64,000 bases of DNA from Methylobacter psychrophilus (GTDB lineage Bacteria > Pseudomonadota > Gammaproteobacteria > Methylococcales > Methylomonadaceae), in assembly GCF_025583945.1 (NCBI RefSeq), contig NZ_JAOEGU010000005.1, positions 62,001-126,000 of the forward strand, in the 5' to 3' direction. Each line of letters opens with the position of its first letter. Position 1 is the stretch's first letter. The position numbers and the translations under genes are program-made. Below are positions 45,321 to 55,453 of this stretch, in pieces. A model generated the notes under the pieces. The model ran no database searches and was not told the origin of the DNA. It was given only the letters and a program-made list of their open reading frames with translations.

Positions 45321-46343
45321 ATGGCAGCAAGTGAAACACTGGACGATATAAAATCTAAAGGGATACTCTGGGGCTTTGGTGTTCTTACCCTCACAGTAGT
45401 GGTCGTTCTCGTTATTTTGGGCGCCTGGTGGGGAAGCGAACCCGGGCAGTTTAATATACAGGATGAAGCGCTTGAGAGAGCAAAAGAAACCAACACTTCA
45501 GAAATGCCCGTTGGCTATACCTATACCAACACACTGGCTCATATTGCTGAAGTACTGCTACATAAAAGCGGTGGCTACATTACTAATGATGTCGCACCTC
45601 CCGGCGTATTTCTCGACAATATTTCCAACTGGGAATATGGTGCACTGGTAATGTTACGCGATGCCACAACCGCCTTAAGAAATCACTTTGCCAGAGATCA
45701 GTCACAATCTGCCGAAGATCCTGATTTAGCCATAGCAGAACCTTATTTTTATTACGAGCATAACTCGTGGGCTTTGCCATCAACGGAAGCTGAATACCAA
45801 AAAGGCATTGATTCCCTGCATAAGTATATGTTGCGCCTGCAAAAATACGGTGGCCCGGTAAAAAAAGCGCAATTTTATTCCAGAGCCGATAATCTTTGGC
45901 AGTACACTGAGGTTGTGATAAAGCGCCTGGGTGGTCTATCTACACGCCTGAGCGCAAACAGTTCCGGCGGCAACTATGGACCAGGATTAACTGAACTTGA
46001 AAAACAGGCTGCTGATGAAAAAGGAACGCCAGTAACTAACGTAACATGGCTGGAAATTGACGATGTTTTCTATGAGGCTCGCGGCGCAAGCTGGGCTTTA
46101 TTACATATTCTAAGAGCCATAAAACATGACTTTGCTGACATTCTGCTGGATAAGCGGGCCATGCGTACTGTTGATATTATGATTAAGGCAATGGAGAACG
46201 CCTTAACACCGGTTTTAAGCCCGATGATTTTAAATGGTAGTGGCTACGGTCTTTTTGCCAATTATTCCCTGTCAATGGCAAATTACATAGCGAGGGCAAA
46301 TGCCGCCGCTCTTGATTTACGTGACATCATGAACCGAGGTTAA
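45321..46343 (+). CDS. DUF2333 family protein, membrane anchored
   Basis: The 340-aa protein has one N-terminal membrane helix (LTLTVVVVLVILGAWWG, about residues 22-39) and a large, probably periplasmic, helical domain with MPVGYTYTNTLAHIAEVLLHKSGGYITNDVAPPGVFLDNISNWEYG. This pattern fits the DUF2333 family, whose function is unknown. It shares one base with the downstream DUF4389 gene (TAATG), and the two are likely one operon. Confidence 0.85.
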   Translation: MAASETLDDIKSKGILWGFGVLTLTVVVVLVILGAWWGSEPGQFNIQDEALERAKETNTSEMPVGYTYTNTLAHIAEVLLHKSGGYITNDVAPPGVFLDNISNWEYGALVMLRDATTALRNHFARDQSQSAEDPDLAIAEPYFYYEHNSWALPSTEAEYQKGIDSLHKYMLRLQKYGGPVKKAQFYSRADNLWQYTEVVIKRLGGLSTRLSANSSGGNYGPGLTELEKQAADEKGTPVTNVTWLEIDDVFYEARGASWALLHILRAIKHDFADILLDKRAMRTVDIMIKAMENALTPVLSPMILNGSGYGLFANYSLSMANYIARANAAALDLRDIMNRG

Positions 46344-46651
46344 TGAATACTATGGACGAACAAATCAACTATAACCTGAAACAACTTGACACCTGGAAAC
46401 GAATTTTCTTTATGGTAGTTTTTTCAGCTATCGGCGCATTAGTCAGAATGATACTGTGGGCGGTTATTATATTGCAGGTCGCATCGACTCTGCTGACCGG
46501 AAAAGCCAATCAAAATGTTCTAAGTTTTGGGCGCAATCTTTCTATCTATACTTACCATATACTATTGTTTTTAACTTTCAATACAGAAATACTGCCGTTT
46601 CCTTTTTCTACCTGGAACCTGACTGCAGACCTTCAGCTGCCTGAAAAATAG
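46343..46651 (+). CDS. DUF4389 family membrane protein
   Basis: This 102-aa protein has two hydrophobic helices: IFFMVVFSAIGALVRMILWAVIILQVA (about residues 21-47) and a weaker one around YTYHILLFLTFNTE. A GRNLSIYTYHI segment lies between them, as in DUF4389 proteins. Function unknown. A second ATG three codons in is a possible alternative start: GAGG is too close to the first and rather far from the second. Confidence 0.85.
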   Translation: MNTMDEQINYNLKQLDTWKRIFFMVVFSAIGALVRMILWAVIILQVASTLLTGKANQNVLSFGRNLSIYTYHILLFLTFNTEILPFPFSTWNLTADLQLPEK

Positions 46652-46667
46652 GCCTTAAAGTTAACAG

Positions 46668-46715
46668 CTAAAGGTGAAAGGTACAAAACAACGGTTTTGC
46701 CATTTTCACCTTTAG
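46668..46715. terminator. Hairpin between convergent DUF4389 and darP genes
   Basis: CTAAAGGTGAAA (46668-46679) and TTTCACCTTTAG (46704-46715) form a perfect 12-bp stem. An inner AAAAC/GTTTT pair sits in the loop. It contains the AAAGGTGAAAGG motif also present near 6530 and 26490. Confidence 0.6.
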
Positions 46716-46725
46716 TCCTACCCGT

Positions 46726-47412
46726 TTAACCGTTTTCTAAATCATCCTCATCGTCAAATCCGGCATCATCATCAAACTCGATGTCATGTTCAATGACGGC
46801 ATTATCTTCAAACTCGGCGCTCTCTTCAAATGCTGCGTAATCTTCAGGCTCAAGCTCACCTTCAATTTTAAAGACATCTTTCAAGTATCGATATAATAAT
46901 CGCGAAGATTTTGGCGGCGTACCTGCTTGAGTTTCTTTTTGAATGTTGCGTAATAGCTGCCTTAACTGCTGCCGATCCGCATCAGGCTGTTCATTGAGAA
47001 ATTCCGTCAAGGCATTATTACCTCCAGCAATCAAACGGTCGCGCCAGCGCTCAACGATATGATGCTCTCTTACTGCATGAGCACTTTGGTTTTTCATCCG
47101 TGCCAATTTTTCCAAGATAGGATCTATATCTATCTTGTTTAACTGCCCGGTAATAAATTTTAGTAGCCGCTTTCTTGCACCTTTGTGCGGCATTCCAGAA
47201 ACCTCCATAACTCCTTTATGGATATTGTCAGGAAGCTCAAGATATTTCACTTGAGCCGCCGACAATTCGGATAGCTCTTCACTTAATGCAAAAAGTACCG
47301 CCAACTCCTTTTTTATTTGAGTTTTATTGGGCCGAATAGCGTAATAAACTATTTCGCCCTTGCTGTTGTATTCATACTCATATTCTTGTTCTAGCTCTTG
47401 TTCTTCACGCAT
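46726..47412 (-). CDS. darP: Ribosome-associated protein DarP (YjgA, DUF615) with long acidic tail
   Basis: DarP helps late assembly of the 50S subunit. The conserved core is KTQIKKELAVLFALSEELSELSAAQVKYLELP, GARKRLLKFITGQLNKID, and VERWRDRLIAGGNNALTEFL...LRQLLRNIQKE. The 228-aa product is longer than usual because of a C-terminal tail of about 45 residues, dominated by Asp and Glu (GELEPEDYAAFEESAEFEDN, then EFDDDAGFDDEDDLENG). The N-terminus is also acidic (EEQELEQEYEYEYN). It stands alone, convergent with the DUF4389 gene. Confidence 0.9.
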   Translation of the reverse strand: MREEQELEQEYEYEYNSKGEIVYYAIRPNKTQIKKELAVLFALSEELSELSAAQVKYLELPDNIHKGVMEVSGMPHKGARKRLLKFITGQLNKIDIDPILEKLARMKNQSAHAVREHHIVERWRDRLIAGGNNALTEFLNEQPDADRQQLRQLLRNIQKETQAGTPPKSSRLLYRYLKDVFKIEGELEPEDYAAFEESAEFEDNAVIEHDIEFDDDAGFDDEDDLENG

Positions 47413-47619
47413 TTTATATCAAACCATTACCCAAAAAATAACACCACAAAACCCAAAGGCATCATTAAAATCACCCAAGTCGATTTTGCATTTCAGCTTT
47501 CTTATTGCCACTTTAATTCCAGAGCGCATCCAGAATATATCGGCAATACTATAGCGCCCAGCAACAAACTTTTCCAAGTAAAAAATACTTACCTGATTGT
47601 TACTCAGTAAAAATAAAAT

Positions 47620-48135
47620 TTATTTTACCACATGCTTTTTAATCACTTTCCATGCTTCTATCTTTTGTTCAAGACTTAATGCTGCATAAGCTGGACTGGT
47701 TGATGGCAGACACTGATATTCAAGGTAAGAGAATCGCTGATTTAAAGCCGGAACAATCTGCTTCCGGTATAATTTTTCAGCCATTTTCCCGTTAAAAAAG
47801 ACGCACTCAATAGCTTTATATTCAGTAAAAAAATCAGCAAAATCATTAGTTATAACGGTTGCCAACGTTATGTTGGCATCCAGACTTCCCTTTCGGCTAC
47901 AGCTTTGCAAGACATCCCAAACCGCAATCCTGTTTTCGACTAGCAACTCTTTACGCCCTTGATAACAAAGCAGGGGATCTAAACCGAACAACGCACTTAT
48001 AATTGGCCAGAAAGCATTTCTGGCATGCCCGTAATACTGTTGCCTGAGCAATGAGGCCTCACCAGGCATGCTGCCTAATATCAATACCTTGGCATTACCT
48101 GAAACGATAGGAAAAAAACCACTTATAGTTGTCAT
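47620..48135 (-). CDS. Hypoxanthine-DNA glycosylase (UDG family 6)
   Basis: Removes deaminated bases, chiefly hypoxanthine, from DNA. The 171-aa sequence shows the UDG-fold motifs of this family: VLILGSMPGEASLLRQQYYGHARNAFWPII (motif 1, with Asn in HARNAFW) and VAVWDVLQSCSRKGSLD. ECVFFNGKMAEKLY and the C-terminal CLPSTSPAYA (motif 2) follow. It is a single gene. The 207-base gap to darP shows no gene. Confidence 0.88.
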   Translation of the reverse strand: MTTISGFFPIVSGNAKVLILGSMPGEASLLRQQYYGHARNAFWPIISALFGLDPLLCYQGRKELLVENRIAVWDVLQSCSRKGSLDANITLATVITNDFADFFTEYKAIECVFFNGKMAEKLYRKQIVPALNQRFSYLEYQCLPSTSPAYAALSLEQKIEAWKVIKKHVVK

Positions 48136-48224
48136 AGTTTATTTTTCATAAAATTTACTTTATTTCTATACCTTTAAATTTGAGATAATGCGCAATCATT
48201 ATTTTTACAGGATATCATTTACCC

Positions 48225-49133
48225 ATGTGGTTTAAAAATCTTAGCATTTTTCGTCTTACCGAAGCTTTCACCTTGGCTCCAGAAGAGCTGGAACAAAAAC
48301 TTGAACCACTGTCTTTTCGTTCCTGCGGTCTTCATGAGGAGTTTACTTTTGGCTGGACACCGCCCTTAGGCAAAACAGCACAACAACTGGTACATAATGC
48401 CAACGGCTTTATGATGCTGTGTGTAAAAAAGGAAGAAAGAGTCCTGCCAGCCGCTGTCGTTAATGAACTGGTTCAGGAAAAAATTCTTGAACAAGAAGAG
48501 CAACAAGCACGCAAATTATCCAAAAAAGAGCGAACTGAAATCAAAGATGAACTGATCTTTGATTTATTACCCAAGGCATTTACTTTTTCACGAAAAATAT
48601 ATGCTTATATTGACCCTAAAGGCGGCTGGTTAATTGTCGATGCGGCCTCCGCAAAAAGTGCCGAGGATTTACTCAGTTTATTACGTAAATCTTTAGGCTC
48701 ATTACCTGCCATGCCTCTTAATACCATCGAAAAACCAAGCACCACCATGACTCAATGGCTGCTTAATAATGAAGCACCCGACGATATCACCATCGAAGAT
48801 GAATGTGAATTGCGTGCACCAGAAGAGGCTGGCGGCATTATTCGCTGTAAGCGCCACGATTTATCGCTTCCCGAGATTAAAACTCACCTGGATACCGGCA
48901 AAGTAGTTATTAAGCTGGCCGTTAGCTGGGCAGAACGCCTTTCATTCATTATTGATGAAAATCTGTCCGTTAAACGCCTCCGCTTTCTTGATTTAATTCA
49001 GGATCAAGTCGCTGATATTGAAACCGAAGATGAAGCGGCACAGTTTGATGTCGACTTTTCAATTATGTCAGCGGAACTGGCAAACTTCCTGCCACGCTTG
49101 ATAGAGTTGTTTGGCGGAGAAAATAAGGCATAA
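48225..49133 (+). CDS. rdgC: Recombination-associated protein RdgC
   Basis: Ring-shaped dsDNA-binding protein that limits RecA activity. The 302-aa product matches family length. It opens with MWFKNLSIFRLTEAFTLAPEELEQKLEPLSFRSC, and the family's LLPKAFTFSRKIYAYIDPKGGWLIVDAASAKSAEDLLSLLRKSLGSLP follows. Monocistronic, with a strong terminator right after the stop. Confidence 0.96.
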   Translation: MWFKNLSIFRLTEAFTLAPEELEQKLEPLSFRSCGLHEEFTFGWTPPLGKTAQQLVHNANGFMMLCVKKEERVLPAAVVNELVQEKILEQEEQQARKLSKKERTEIKDELIFDLLPKAFTFSRKIYAYIDPKGGWLIVDAASAKSAEDLLSLLRKSLGSLPAMPLNTIEKPSTTMTQWLLNNEAPDDITIEDECELRAPEEAGGIIRCKRHDLSLPEIKTHLDTGKVVIKLAVSWAERLSFIIDENLSVKRLRFLDLIQDQVADIETEDEAAQFDVDFSIMSAELANFLPRLIELFGGENKA

Positions 49134-49167
49134 AAAAAAGCCCGGCGGAAAACCGCCGGGCTTTTTT
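49134..49167. terminator. Bidirectional terminator between rdgC and the Lpp-like gene
   Basis: AAAAAAGCCCGGCGG and CCGCCGGGCTTTTTT form a perfect GC-rich stem with an AAAA loop (49134-49167). It serves rdgC on the plus strand and the lipoprotein gene on the minus strand. Confidence 0.95.
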
Positions 49168-49188
49168 CTGCTCTAAAGCAATAATGAT

Positions 49189-49467
49189 TTATTTCATCAT
49201 TGATTTTTTGAACAAGTTGTCCAATTTGCTGTTAGTGTCTTGAGCATACTGAGCAGCACGGTTAGCAGCAGATTCTGCAGCAGATGCTTTTGCAGATGCG
49301 TCAGCAGCTGCGCTTTGTGCGCTTTGTGCATCAGATGATGCTTGAGCTACAGAAGTTTTCAAGCCGTCAATTTGTGATTGCAGACCTTCAATATCTGAAT
49401 TAGTCGCACAACCAACAACCAAACTTGCAACCATTGCGATCATTGATAATTTCATTACTTTTTTCAT
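49189..49467 (-). CDS. Lpp-like outer-membrane lipoprotein
   Basis: The 92-aa precursor has a lipoprotein signal with lipobox VVGC (MKKVMKLSMIAMVASLVVGC). After CATNSDIEGLQSQID an alanine-rich heptad coiled coil follows (SAQSAAADASAKASAAESAANRAAQYAQ). The C-terminus is KLDNLFKKSMMK. Its layout matches the Lpp/OprI murein-lipoprotein family that forms trimeric coiled coils. Lpp proteins are linked to peptidoglycan through a C-terminal Lys, and an L,D-transpeptidase gene lies just upstream on the same strand, which fits. The Ala-rich stretch is low complexity. Confidence 0.85.
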   Translation of the reverse strand: MKKVMKLSMIAMVASLVVGCATNSDIEGLQSQIDGLKTSVAQASSDAQSAQSAAADASAKASAAESAANRAAQYAQDTNSKLDNLFKKSMMK

Positions 49468-49552
49468 ATTATTTTCCTCAGTTTAAAGTTATTACTACAA
49501 AAAAACATTATAGCTGGCGGGATTCTAGCATTGTTAGCTATATTTTCCAGCT

Positions 49553-50095
49553 TTATTTTATCTTAACCACTGTTCCGGTGTCGATCAATTGACTTAAATG
49601 ATCAATCTGAGTGTTAGTCAAGGCAATACAACCATGAGTCCAATCAAACGCTTTATGAATTCTTGCATCTGCACGCCCAAGACCATGAATACCGATTTGT
49701 CCACCTAACGGCGTGTTTTGTGGTGGTATTTGATGAAATTGATGAGCAGTAATTATTCGTTCATAAGTTAATCGATCAATAACACCCTTTCCTAAGGCTT
49801 TTTCCGCGTCTTCTGCGGAAGGGTAATTTAACCCAAAAAACCGGCGAAAGCTACTTTTTTCACCAACCCAGCCTATTCTATAACTTCCAAAAGGCGTCAC
49901 GTTATCGCCTCGATGACCTTTTAATCCGGCACCGCCACGACCAATAGCAATTTCACTCAATATTTCAAGTGTTTGCTCACCTTTTTTTACCTCAATTTTT
50001 CGCGCGGTGGTATCGATTAAAAGCCACACATTGGGATCTGCATAAGCAGTAAAAGAAACTAAACTACAACACAGTAATAAATAAGTTCGCAACAT
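49553..50095 (-). CDS. L,D-transpeptidase (YkuD family), periplasmic
   Basis: Forms 3-3 crosslinks in peptidoglycan or attaches lipoprotein to it. The 180-aa precursor has a signal peptide (LLLCCSLVSFTAYA). The YkuD domain follows: VNVWLLIDTTARKIEVKKGEQTLEI-like opening strand, GIHGLGRADARIHKAFDWTHGCIAL with catalytic Cys, then TGTVVKI. It lies upstream of the Lpp-like gene on the same strand, suggesting that they act together. Which reaction it performs is not certain. Confidence 0.9.
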   Translation of the reverse strand: MLRTYLLLCCSLVSFTAYADPNVWLLIDTTARKIEVKKGEQTLEILSEIAIGRGGAGLKGHRGDNVTPFGSYRIGWVGEKSSFRRFFGLNYPSAEDAEKALGKGVIDRLTYERIITAHQFHQIPPQNTPLGGQIGIHGLGRADARIHKAFDWTHGCIALTNTQIDHLSQLIDTGTVVKIK

Positions 50096-50159
50096 ATTAA
50101 AATTTACATTAAAAAAGGATTTTGGTGTACTTTATAAACCACATTAATTATCGCATTAA

Positions 50160-51803
<1,644 letters not shown>

Positions 51804-51813
51804 ACTTAAGTGA

Positions 51814-51841
51814 GTAGAGACGCGATAAATCGCGTCTCTAC
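51814..51841. repeat. Perfect 28-base palindrome between pgm and the ZIP gene
   Basis: GTAGAGACGCGAT (51814-51826) and ATCGCGTCTCTAC (51829-51841) are perfect arms around AA. No T tract follows. It overlaps the stop codon of the ZIP gene. I recall very similar GTAGAGACGCGAT palindromes as dispersed repeats in other bacterial genomes, especially cyanobacteria; that is memory, not a search. Confidence 0.9.
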
Positions 51842-52668
51842 GCCATTTCGATATGATGGGCGATATTGTGTAATGAACAAATCAAAAAGACACCGGCAGC
51901 AATCAAGGCAATTTGTTGCAATGAAGTTTTCATGTCAGTTTTGGTATGCAACGAGGGTATCAAATCAGCAACAGCAATATAAATAAAGCTTGAAGCCGCT
52001 AATGCCAGGAAATATGGCAGGCTATCATGCAAATCTTCCAGGCTAAAGTAAGCCAACACCCCGCCTAATACAGTAGTCAAGCTGGCCAGCACATTGTAAA
52101 AAAGTGCTTTACCCCGAGAATAACCACTGTCCAATAAGATGGCAAAGTCACCTACTTCTTGAGGAATTTCGTGCGCTGCCACCGCTAAACTGGTCACTAT
52201 GCCTAACTGCACATCGGTTAAAAATGCCGCCGCAATTAAAACACCATCAACAAAGTTATGAATGCTATCGCCCACAATAATCAACGCGCCCGCAGACTTG
52301 GCACCGCCGTGACTATGTCCGTGACTATGTGCATGATTATCACTCTGCGTATCATCACCATGAGCTTCGCAACGACCATAATGACAATGCCGCCAAATCA
52401 ACAATTTTTCCAGTACAAAAAAACCAAGAATACCGGCTAAAATCGTTGCCGATAATGATTGAAATTGCTCAGGTTTAACCTTTTCAAAAGCCTCGGGAAT
52501 CAACCCCCAAAAAGCAACCGCTAATAATGCACCAATGGCAAAACTAATTCCGTGCGGTAATATTGCACTCCGGTGATGATCACGCAACAGTAAAAAAACA
52601 GCTGCGGCCATAACGCTTAATACGCCACCGACAGCGGTAAAGATAATAATTAATACCAATAAATTCAC
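51838..52668 (-). CDS. ZIP family divalent metal transporter
   Basis: Moves zinc or related divalent metals across the inner membrane. The 276-aa protein has eight predicted helices. The metal-binding pattern lies in helices IV and V: IVGDSIHNFVDGVLIAAAF (HNFVDG) and LAVAAHEIPQEVGDFAILL (HEIPQE). The loop between helices III and IV is His-rich (HCHYGRCEAHGDDTQ, then NHAHSHGHSHGG). It ends inside a palindromic repeat. It follows pgeF by 4 bases and is probably cotranscribed with rluD-pgeF. Confidence 0.92.
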   Translation of the reverse strand: MNLLVLIIIFTAVGGVLSVMAAAVFLLLRDHHRSAILPHGISFAIGALLAVAFWGLIPEAFEKVKPEQFQSLSATILAGILGFFVLEKLLIWRHCHYGRCEAHGDDTQSDNHAHSHGHSHGGAKSAGALIIVGDSIHNFVDGVLIAAAFLTDVQLGIVTSLAVAAHEIPQEVGDFAILLDSGYSRGKALFYNVLASLTTVLGGVLAYFSLEDLHDSLPYFLALAASSFIYIAVADLIPSLHTKTDMKTSLQQIALIAAGVFLICSLHNIAHHIEMA

Positions 52669-52672
52669 TGCG

Positions 52673-53494
52673 TTATTCTCTCCATATTAATGTCGCCATG
52701 CGTCCTGTTTGTGACTCCCTGCGATAAGAATAAAAACGCTCATGCTCGGTAACAGTACAGTGTGTGCCGCCGTAAACGTTAACTACGCCCAGCGCTGCCA
52801 GTTCAATCCGGGCTAACTGGTAAATATCGGCCAACCACTTATTGTTACTTTGCCGTTTAAATGCATCGTTGAATCCTGCTGATTTTTGCAGAAAAGCATC
52901 TCGCACTTCAAAGCCGACTTCAAAACAGTCAGGCCCGATTGCCGGCCCTAACCATACCAGTAAATCCCTCCTATCCCCCTTTTTACAAAGTGGAGGATTG
53001 AGACCGCTATTGCCGAACTGGCTGGTTTCCCCGCTTGAAAGAGAGGGATTGAGAGGACTTTGCATGGCATCGATCGTGTTACCGATTACACCTGCCAACA
53101 AACCACGCCAACCGGCATGAATTGCTGCTACTTGCGCACCATCGCTGGAGCAAACCAGTAACGGCAAACAATCCGCAGTCAGCACCGCACAAACCACGCC
53201 TGACTCATTTGTATAACTGGCATCAGCTTGTTGCAATGAAGTCGTTTTTACGGCCTTAACGGCACGATTACTATGTATTTGCTCCAACCATACCGGTTCA
53301 GCCGGTAAGTCCAGAATTTCTGTAATAATCTGCCTGTTCTTTTTAACCAGATCATTATTATCATTAACATGACTCGCCGGATTAAGACTGGAGAAAATAC
53401 CTTGGCTTACACCGCCTGTACGCAACGTGGTTGCTGCATGAATATTAGCGGGTGCCGGCCAGTCAGGAACCAGCCAATGTTTAATCCCGGTCAT
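52673..53494 (-). CDS. pgeF: Purine nucleoside phosphorylase / polyphenol oxidase family protein PgeF (YfiH), with inserted segment
   Basis: Multicopper-oxidase-like (laccase domain, LACC1) enzyme. In E. coli it corrects misincorporated L-Ser in peptidoglycan precursors, and relatives act on purine nucleosides. Active-site residues are in LTADCLPLLVC, HAGWRGL and GPAIGPDCFEVG. The protein is 273 aa, longer than the usual 240-250. The excess is a segment at about residues 145-177 (from QSPLNPSLSS to KKGDRRD), between the conserved IDAM and LLVWLGP. It looks like a dispersed DNA repeat inserted in frame. It overlaps rluD by 14 bases. Confidence 0.9.
   Translation of the reverse strand: MTGIKHWLVPDWPAPANIHAATTLRTGGVSQGIFSSLNPASHVNDNNDLVKKNRQIITEILDLPAEPVWLEQIHSNRAVKAVKTTSLQQADASYTNESGVVCAVLTADCLPLLVCSSDGAQVAAIHAGWRGLLAGVIGNTIDAMQSPLNPSLSSGETSQFGNSGLNPPLCKKGDRRDLLVWLGPAIGPDCFEVGFEVRDAFLQKSAGFNDAFKRQSNNKWLADIYQLARIELAALGVVNVYGGTHCTVTEHERFYSYRRESQTGRMATLIWRE
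52964..53062. repeat. Repeat sequence inserted in frame within pgeF
   Basis: The stretch contains AATCCCTCCTATCCCCC, TTTTTACAAAGTGGAGGATT, and, in inverted orientation, GAGAGGGATTGAGAGGACTT. It resembles the AATCCCxCCT...CCCCCTTTTTCAAAGGGGGA repeats found in many bacterial genomes, which yield NPPLFKKG-like peptides when read through. Here it encodes LNPPLCKKGDRRD. The identification of the wider family is from memory. The 99-base length is a multiple of three, so the frame is kept. Confidence 0.65.
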
Positions 53495-54425
53495 TATCGG
53501 CTAAAGCTGCCAATAAACGCGTCATATCGTCAGGTAAAGGCTGCGTCCATTCACAGTATTCATCCGTTACCGGATGCTGTAAACCCAATTTTGCCGCATG
53601 CAATGCCTGACGCTTAAAGCTGCGCAATTCTTTTTCCAGTTGCTCACTACAATCAGCCGGCATTTGAAAACGCCCACCATAAACCTGATCACCCAAGAGC
53701 GGATAACGAATATGTGCCATATGTACACGTATTTGATGAGTACGCCCTGTTTCCAGCTTAACCTGAACCAGAGTATGCCGGGTAAAGCGCTTCTCAACAC
53801 GATAATGGGTGACCGCAAATTTACCAGACTCTTTAACTGCATAACGTTTACGGTCCGTAGGGTGCCTGGCAATAGGCTCATCCACTGTTCCTCCTGCCGT
53901 CATACGTCCCCGCGTAATCGCCAAGTATTCCCGGGTAATTGCCCTGTCCTGAAGCTGTTGCGTCAAGCTGTTATGAGCTTGCAAAGTTTTGGCAATCATC
54001 AGCAAGCCACTGGTTTCCTTATCAATCCTGTGCACAATACCGGCTCTTGGCAATGTCTCCAGTGTTGAATTATGGTTTAGCAAGGCATTTAACAACGTGC
54101 CATGCCAATTTCCCACTGCGGGATGCACCACAAGGCCTGCCGGCTTGTTAACAATTAAAAGACTGTCATCCTCAAAAACAATATCCAACGGAATAGGTTC
54201 CGCTTCGGAGGTAATCACCACTTCCGCTTCGGCATCCAGCATTATCGCTTCGCCACCCTCAAGTTTGTCTTTTGGTTTTAGTGTTAAACCGTTAACCTGT
54301 ACTCGCCCGGCTTTAACCCAAGTTTGCAATTTACTGCGCGAATAATCGGCAAACAGTTCGGCAAGTGCTTGGTCTAAACGCATGCCTGCCATTTCGTAAG
54401 GTACTTCTGCTGTTAATCTTGTCAT
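53481..54425 (-). CDS. rluD: 23S rRNA pseudouridine synthase RluD
   Basis: Makes pseudouridines 1911, 1915 and 1917 in helix 69 of 23S rRNA. It has an N-terminal S4 domain (MRLDQALAELFADYSRSKLQTWVKAGRVQVNG). The catalytic domain has GIVHRIDKETSGLLMIAK, whose Asp is the nucleophile, and TGRTHQIRVHMAHIRYPLLGDQVYG. I choose ATG 54425 (314 aa) because AGAAG lies upstream; the first ATG at 54449 has no Shine-Dalgarno. It is divergent from bamD, as in many gammaproteobacteria. Confidence 0.95.
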   Translation of the reverse strand: MTRLTAEVPYEMAGMRLDQALAELFADYSRSKLQTWVKAGRVQVNGLTLKPKDKLEGGEAIMLDAEAEVVITSEAEPIPLDIVFEDDSLLIVNKPAGLVVHPAVGNWHGTLLNALLNHNSTLETLPRAGIVHRIDKETSGLLMIAKTLQAHNSLTQQLQDRAITREYLAITRGRMTAGGTVDEPIARHPTDRKRYAVKESGKFAVTHYRVEKRFTRHTLVQVKLETGRTHQIRVHMAHIRYPLLGDQVYGGRFQMPADCSEQLEKELRSFKRQALHAAKLGLQHPVTDEYCEWTQPLPDDMTRLLAALADNDRD

Positions 54426-54541
54426 AACAAGTTCTTCTGAATAACCCATTGTTAAGTTATACTCGCAGGATACCTAGCCATTAAAGTATCGCCGTTCATG
54501 CTGCGAGAAAACCTCTAATATTACAACGTGTCGTTAGTACT

Positions 54542-55387
54542 ATGCGATTAATTTTAATTAAATTTTCATTTATTTTTTTTTTAACCCTATCTCTTCAAGG
54601 TTGCGGAACACTGAAAGAACTCTTTTCCAGTGACTCAAGCTCATCAGATGAGAATGAATATGTCGACTGGACAGCCCAAAAATTTCGCTCGGAGGCTAAA
54701 TTAGCCGTAGATGCAGGCAGTTATGAAAAAGCGATCAAGCTCTACGAAGCACTTGGATCCCGTTATCCTTTTGGTGAAGACTCCGCTCAAACAGAACTGG
54801 ATATTGCTTACGCTTATTTTAAAAATAATGATCCCGACTCGGCAATTGCTGCCGCTGATCGCTTCATTAAAATGAATCCTCGAAGTCCCGGTGTAGATTA
54901 TGCTTATTATTTAAAAGGCCTGGTTAATTACAATCGAGGCATAGGCTTTATTGATCGATTCCTGCCAACAGATACATCACAACGTGATACAGGAACTTCC
55001 CGTGATGCCTTAAAAAACTTTGAAGAACTAATTCGCCTGTTCCCCCGCAGTAAATATGTGCCTGATGCGCGATCCAGAATGATTTCACTTAGAAATAATC
55101 TGGCCATGTATGAAGTCCACGTTGCACGCTATTACTTAAAACGTAGAGCTTATGTAGCTGCCGCAGACAGAGCATCTACGGTTATTAAAAACTATGAGCG
55201 CACACCCGCAGTTCCTTATGCCTTACTGGTCTTACAAGAAGCTTATACCAATCTTGAAATGCTGGATCTTGCCAAAGATGTAACTCGGGTTTATGAATTA
55301 AACTATCCCAATGGGCCACCCGTTCTGGAACACGAAAATGCAACGATTTCTCATAAAATATGGGATTTTATTGGCTTGGAAAAGTAG
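54542..55387 (+). CDS. bamD: Outer-membrane assembly lipoprotein BamD
   Basis: Essential lipoprotein of the BAM complex that recognises outer-membrane protein substrates. The signal ends in LSLQGC at residue 21. Five TPR-like helical repeats follow: AKLAVDAGSYEKAIKLYEALGSRYPFG, AQTELDIAYAYFKNNDPDSAIAAADRFIKMNPRSPGVDYAYYLKGL and others. The length of 281 aa is slightly long for the family. Divergent from rluD, with BamA encoded 19 kb away. Confidence 0.95.
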   Translation: MRLILIKFSFIFFLTLSLQGCGTLKELFSSDSSSSDENEYVDWTAQKFRSEAKLAVDAGSYEKAIKLYEALGSRYPFGEDSAQTELDIAYAYFKNNDPDSAIAAADRFIKMNPRSPGVDYAYYLKGLVNYNRGIGFIDRFLPTDTSQRDTGTSRDALKNFEELIRLFPRSKYVPDARSRMISLRNNLAMYEVHVARYYLKRRAYVAAADRASTVIKNYERTPAVPYALLVLQEAYTNLEMLDLAKDVTRVYELNYPNGPPVLEHENATISHKIWDFIGLEK

Positions 55388-55407
55388 CGGCAATATTTCT
55401 AAATGTA

Positions 55408-55430
55408 GCTGCCCCACTTAAGTCGGGGCT
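55408..55430. terminator. Hairpin between bamD and the GST gene
   Basis: GCCCC-ACTT (55411-55419) and AAGT-C-GGGGC (55420-55429) form a compact stem, followed by GTTCATTTTGGTTTTT. It lies between convergent genes. Confidence 0.55.
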
Positions 55431-55453
55431 GTTCATTTTGGTTTTTAATACTC

